A model generated the notes under the pieces. That model made no database searches and was not told the origin of the DNA. It saw only the letters and a list, made by a program, of their open reading frames with translations. From positions 1-7,657 of the forward strand of contig MEQV01000098.1 in assembly GCA_001770355.1 (NCBI GenBank): a DNA stretch of 7,657 nucleotides. Reading direction: 5' to 3'. The stretch comes from Betaproteobacteria bacterium RIFCSPLOWO2_02_FULL_62_17. Its GTDB lineage: Bacteria; Pseudomonadota; Gammaproteobacteria; Burkholderiales; SG8-39. The position numbers and the translations under genes were made by a program. Shown one piece after another: positions 5,890 to 7,657 of this stretch; position 1 is the first letter of the stretch, and every line of letters begins with the position of its first letter.

Positions 5890-6213
5890 TCATTCGAAGC
5901 GCATTCTCCCGGCATCGCGCTGGATCGCCACGTTCAGTACCGCCGGGCCCGTCGCAGCCACCGGTTCGTCCACCGCCCGGTCGAGCTGTTCCGGATCGTC
6001 CACATGACTCGCCAGCGCGCCGAGCACCTCGCCTATGCGGTCATAGCGGATATCCGGCAGGTCGGTCGCGGTGGTGCGTCCATGGTGCGCCAGTTGCAGC
6101 CGCCGTTCCACGCCCCGGCAACCCGCGCAAAGGCCGAACACGCGCCTGACGCCGAGCTGCTTCAGCACGGCGGCGAGATCCGATGCCCCCGTTCTCGTGA
6201 CTTCCGCTTTCAT
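5890..6213 (-). pseudogene. Internally deleted ThDP-dependent enzyme (acetolactate synthase-like) remnant
   Basis: The 107-codon frame joins the two ends of a protein that is normally about 550 residues. Residues 9-31 (T-G-A-S-D-L-A-A-V-L-K-Q-L-G-V-R-R-V-F-G-L-C) are the start of the pyrimidine-binding domain of acetolactate-synthase-like enzymes. From about residue 34 the sequence is the C-terminal end: GVERRLQLAHHGR, TDLPDIRYDRIGEVLGA, a V-D-D-P-E-Q-L helix and GPAVLNVAIQRD. In intact enzymes that part follows the ThDP-binding GDG...N motif. The catalytic Glu, GDG and N motifs and the whole middle domain are absent, so no catalysis is possible. The frame is intact across the junction (near 6110-6125). 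It lies 42 bases after MmgE/PrpD and 21 before the binding protein. No strong RBS is visible before ATG 6213. A short functional protein is possible but unlikely. Confidence 0.75.
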
Positions 6214-6221
6214 CGCTCTGT

Positions 6222-6244
6222 CCCGTCGACGGGCATTGCAATGC
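6222..6244. other. Two adjoining 12-bp perfect palindromes
   Basis: CCCGTCGACGGG (6222-6233) and GCATTGCAATGC (6233-6244) share one base. They fill most of the 42-base gap between the MmgE/PrpD gene and the ThDP remnant. Either could be an operator or an mRNA hairpin. No T tract follows on either strand. In DNA this GC-rich, single 12-bp palindromes arise by chance, so the pairing is the only notable point. Confidence 0.3.
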
Positions 6245-6255
6245 GCCCGCGCCGC

Positions 6256-7626
6256 TCAAGCGGCATACAGCCTGCGCAGCGTTCGCACGTCCCTGATGTC
6301 CTGGATCTTGTAAAGCGCTGCCATCAGCTCGCGGCTGCGCCGCGTGCCCAGCACCGGCGCCATGAGATCGAGTGCCTTCTCATCGACCTCGTCACGCGTG
6401 AGCGGGTTCTCGAAGGTGCCCCTGGCAGCGAGCGTCTGATGGCTGAAGCTGCGGCCATCCCTGAGCTTGATGTGCATGATGCTGCGCCACCGACGCAGGG
6501 GATCGGTGAGACCGGGATCGCCCACCGGCTTGATCAGGCGATGAAGCTTGCGCACGCGAGGGTCACCCATGCGCGTGAAGTCGTGGGCGGCGGCAAATGT
6601 CACCGTGCCCTCGAGCAGCATGACCGCCAGCAGATACTGCAGCGAAATGTCGGACATTTGGCGATGGTTCACGACGCCCAGCTCCCTCTCGGGGATGTGA
6701 ACGATCAGCTCGGCGACGTCGGCCGCCCGGAAGCCATGAGTGCGCATGAGTTCGTTCAGCACGTGCAGCGGGCCCTGGATCGGCGCACCGACCGGCCAGC
6801 GCTTGATACCGCCGCGCATGATCTCGTATTCCCTGCCGAGACCCCGCACCAGCACCCCGAGGTCCGGATCGGCGGAATAGGTGGAGATGTAGTTGTACTC
6901 GCCGGACAACACGTCCTCGACGCCAGTGAACCCCGCGGCGACCATCAATGCCGCCTCGATTCCGTGCTGGGCCGGCATGCCGCCCATCGCGTAAGCCTTC
7001 TCCATGTGCTCGGTATCGCGCAGCAGCGTATAAAGCCCCGAGGCCTGCTGCGCGCAGTACGAAAGCACGTAGCGCATTCTTCGCGCATTGAGTCCCAGTA
7101 AGGCTGCCGCGGCGGCGGCGGCGCCGAAGAGCTGCCCTCTTGCGCCGGCGTGATGCCCGGTTCGCATCAGCGGCATGGCCTTGATCGCGAGCAGCGTGCG
7201 CGCGCAGATCTCGTATCCCAGCACCATTGCCCGCAGCATGGCTTCCCCATGGAGGCGATCGCGCTCGGCGATGGCGAGCGCCGCGGGAATCACGCTGGTG
7301 CCGGGATGCGTCCGCGTGGCGGGATGCGTATCGTCGGTCTCATCGGCATGGCCGGACATTCCGTTGGCGAGTGCCGCATGCACGGTGGTAGTCACGATGC
7401 GCGTTCCCATCACGCCCGCCTCGGGGGCCCCATGGAACGGCCTGATATAGCCGATGACGCGCTTGCCGGGGATCAGGCGCGTGCCCGAGATGATGGCCGC
7501 GAAGGTGTCCACCAGATGGAGCTTCGCGCGCTCGGCGACTTCCCGGGGCAGCTTGCGCCGGATCGCCGCCGCCATGTAAGCGCTCAACTCGCGCATCAAC
7601 GGCGAGATGTCCTGCTTTTTCTTCAC
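6256..7626 (-). CDS. MmgE/PrpD family protein
   Basis: This 456-residue protein is full length for the family of 2-methylcitrate dehydratase and cis-aconitate decarboxylase, cytoplasmic enzymes acting on small di- and tricarboxylates. Visible hallmarks are the helical N-terminus with KLHLVDTFAAIISGT at 35-49, the active-site segment GHADETDDTHPATRTHPG at 92-109, and SVIPAALAIAE just after it. Further on are a GHHAG segment, the K-A-Y-A-M-G-G-M-P-A-Q-H-G helix carrying the conserved Lys, and IKRWPVGAPIQGPLHVL. The last segment has Gln where classic members have a catalytic His (aligned from memory). This marks the subgroup common in Burkholderiales, whose substrate is unknown to me. The GTG start at 7626 is chosen because GGAGG lies seven bases upstream; ATG 7632 directly abuts that site and ATG 7647 has no RBS. 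It heads the minus-strand series as far as the window shows. Confidence 0.9.
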   Translation of the reverse strand: MKKKQDISPLMRELSAYMAAAIRRKLPREVAERAKLHLVDTFAAIISGTRLIPGKRVIGYIRPFHGAPEAGVMGTRIVTTTVHAALANGMSGHADETDDTHPATRTHPGTSVIPAALAIAERDRLHGEAMLRAMVLGYEICARTLLAIKAMPLMRTGHHAGARGQLFGAAAAAAALLGLNARRMRYVLSYCAQQASGLYTLLRDTEHMEKAYAMGGMPAQHGIEAALMVAAGFTGVEDVLSGEYNYISTYSADPDLGVLVRGLGREYEIMRGGIKRWPVGAPIQGPLHVLNELMRTHGFRAADVAELIVHIPERELGVVNHRQMSDISLQYLLAVMLLEGTVTFAAAHDFTRMGDPRVRKLHRLIKPVGDPGLTDPLRRWRSIMHIKLRDGRSFSHQTLAARGTFENPLTRDEVDEKALDLMAPVLGTRRSRELMAALYKIQDIRDVRTLRRLYAA

Positions 7627-7633
7627 CAACATT

Positions 7634-7638
7634 CCTCC
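7634..7638 (-). promoter_or_regulatory. RBS that decides the MmgE/PrpD start
   Basis: GGAGG on the minus strand is seven bases before GTG 7626 and four before TTG 7629. It touches ATG 7632 almost directly, which is too close for use, so GTG is favoured. Confidence 0.6.
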
Positions 7639-7657
7639 GATTATCATGGATCATGAG

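Noticed and set aside
6004..7101. A 365-codon plus-strand frame opposite MmgE/PrpD
   Set aside because: It is an antisense shadow with low-complexity Arg/His/Gln composition; the minus strand carries the family motifs.

Overview
The window looks like chromosomal DNA of a GC-rich Betaproteobacterium, most likely Burkholderiales. The evidence is two periplasmic substrate-binding proteins of the Bug/TctC family (very expanded in Bordetella, Cupriavidus and relatives), a MmgE/PrpD protein of a subgroup common there, strong GGAGG ribosome binding sites, and a GTAG-type REP-like hairpin at the left edge. The assignment is an inference from gene content; no marker gene is present.

Layout. At the left end (1-33) is a REP-like hairpin, followed by a minus-strand crotonase-superfamily gene resembling 6-oxocamphor hydrolase (66-836). 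A roughly 100 bp divergent promoter region leads into a plus-strand series. This comprises a carboxymuconolactone-decarboxylase-like gene that has lost its middle (941-1168), an alpha/beta hydrolase with a GTG start (1179-2021), and a Bug/TctC binding protein (2068-3033). After a 205 bp non-coding gap with two small hairpins and a possible promoter come a conserved 350-residue protein of unknown function (3239-4291) and its partner gene (4312-4851). From the right, a minus-strand series runs toward it: MmgE/PrpD (7626-6256), a ThDP-enzyme remnant (6213-5890) and a second Bug/TctC binding protein (5868-4864). The two series converge on an intrinsic terminator at 4831-4872.

The main discovery is the gene at 4312-4851. 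Its reading frame is interrupted once, by TGA at 4588-4590, and continues in the same frame for 86 more codons to a normal TGA stop. The TGA lies exactly where the motif U-G-S-C is expected in the UGSC (seleno)protein family. Immediately downstream is a GC-rich stem-loop with a GU-containing apical loop, at a spacing matching bacterial SECIS elements. I read this as a selenoprotein with Sec93 and Cys96. A standard gene caller would break it into a 92-residue fragment and an unrelated-looking downstream fragment.

Functional picture (inference). Two orphan carboxylate-binding proteins, a MmgE/PrpD enzyme, a beta-diketone-hydrolase-like crotonase and an alpha/beta hydrolase suggest uptake and breakdown of an organic acid or cyclic ketone. 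The selenoprotein and its 350-residue partner may supply an unknown redox or ligand-handling step. Two enzymes have in-frame internal deletions, so part of the locus may be decaying, or the assembly may need checking.
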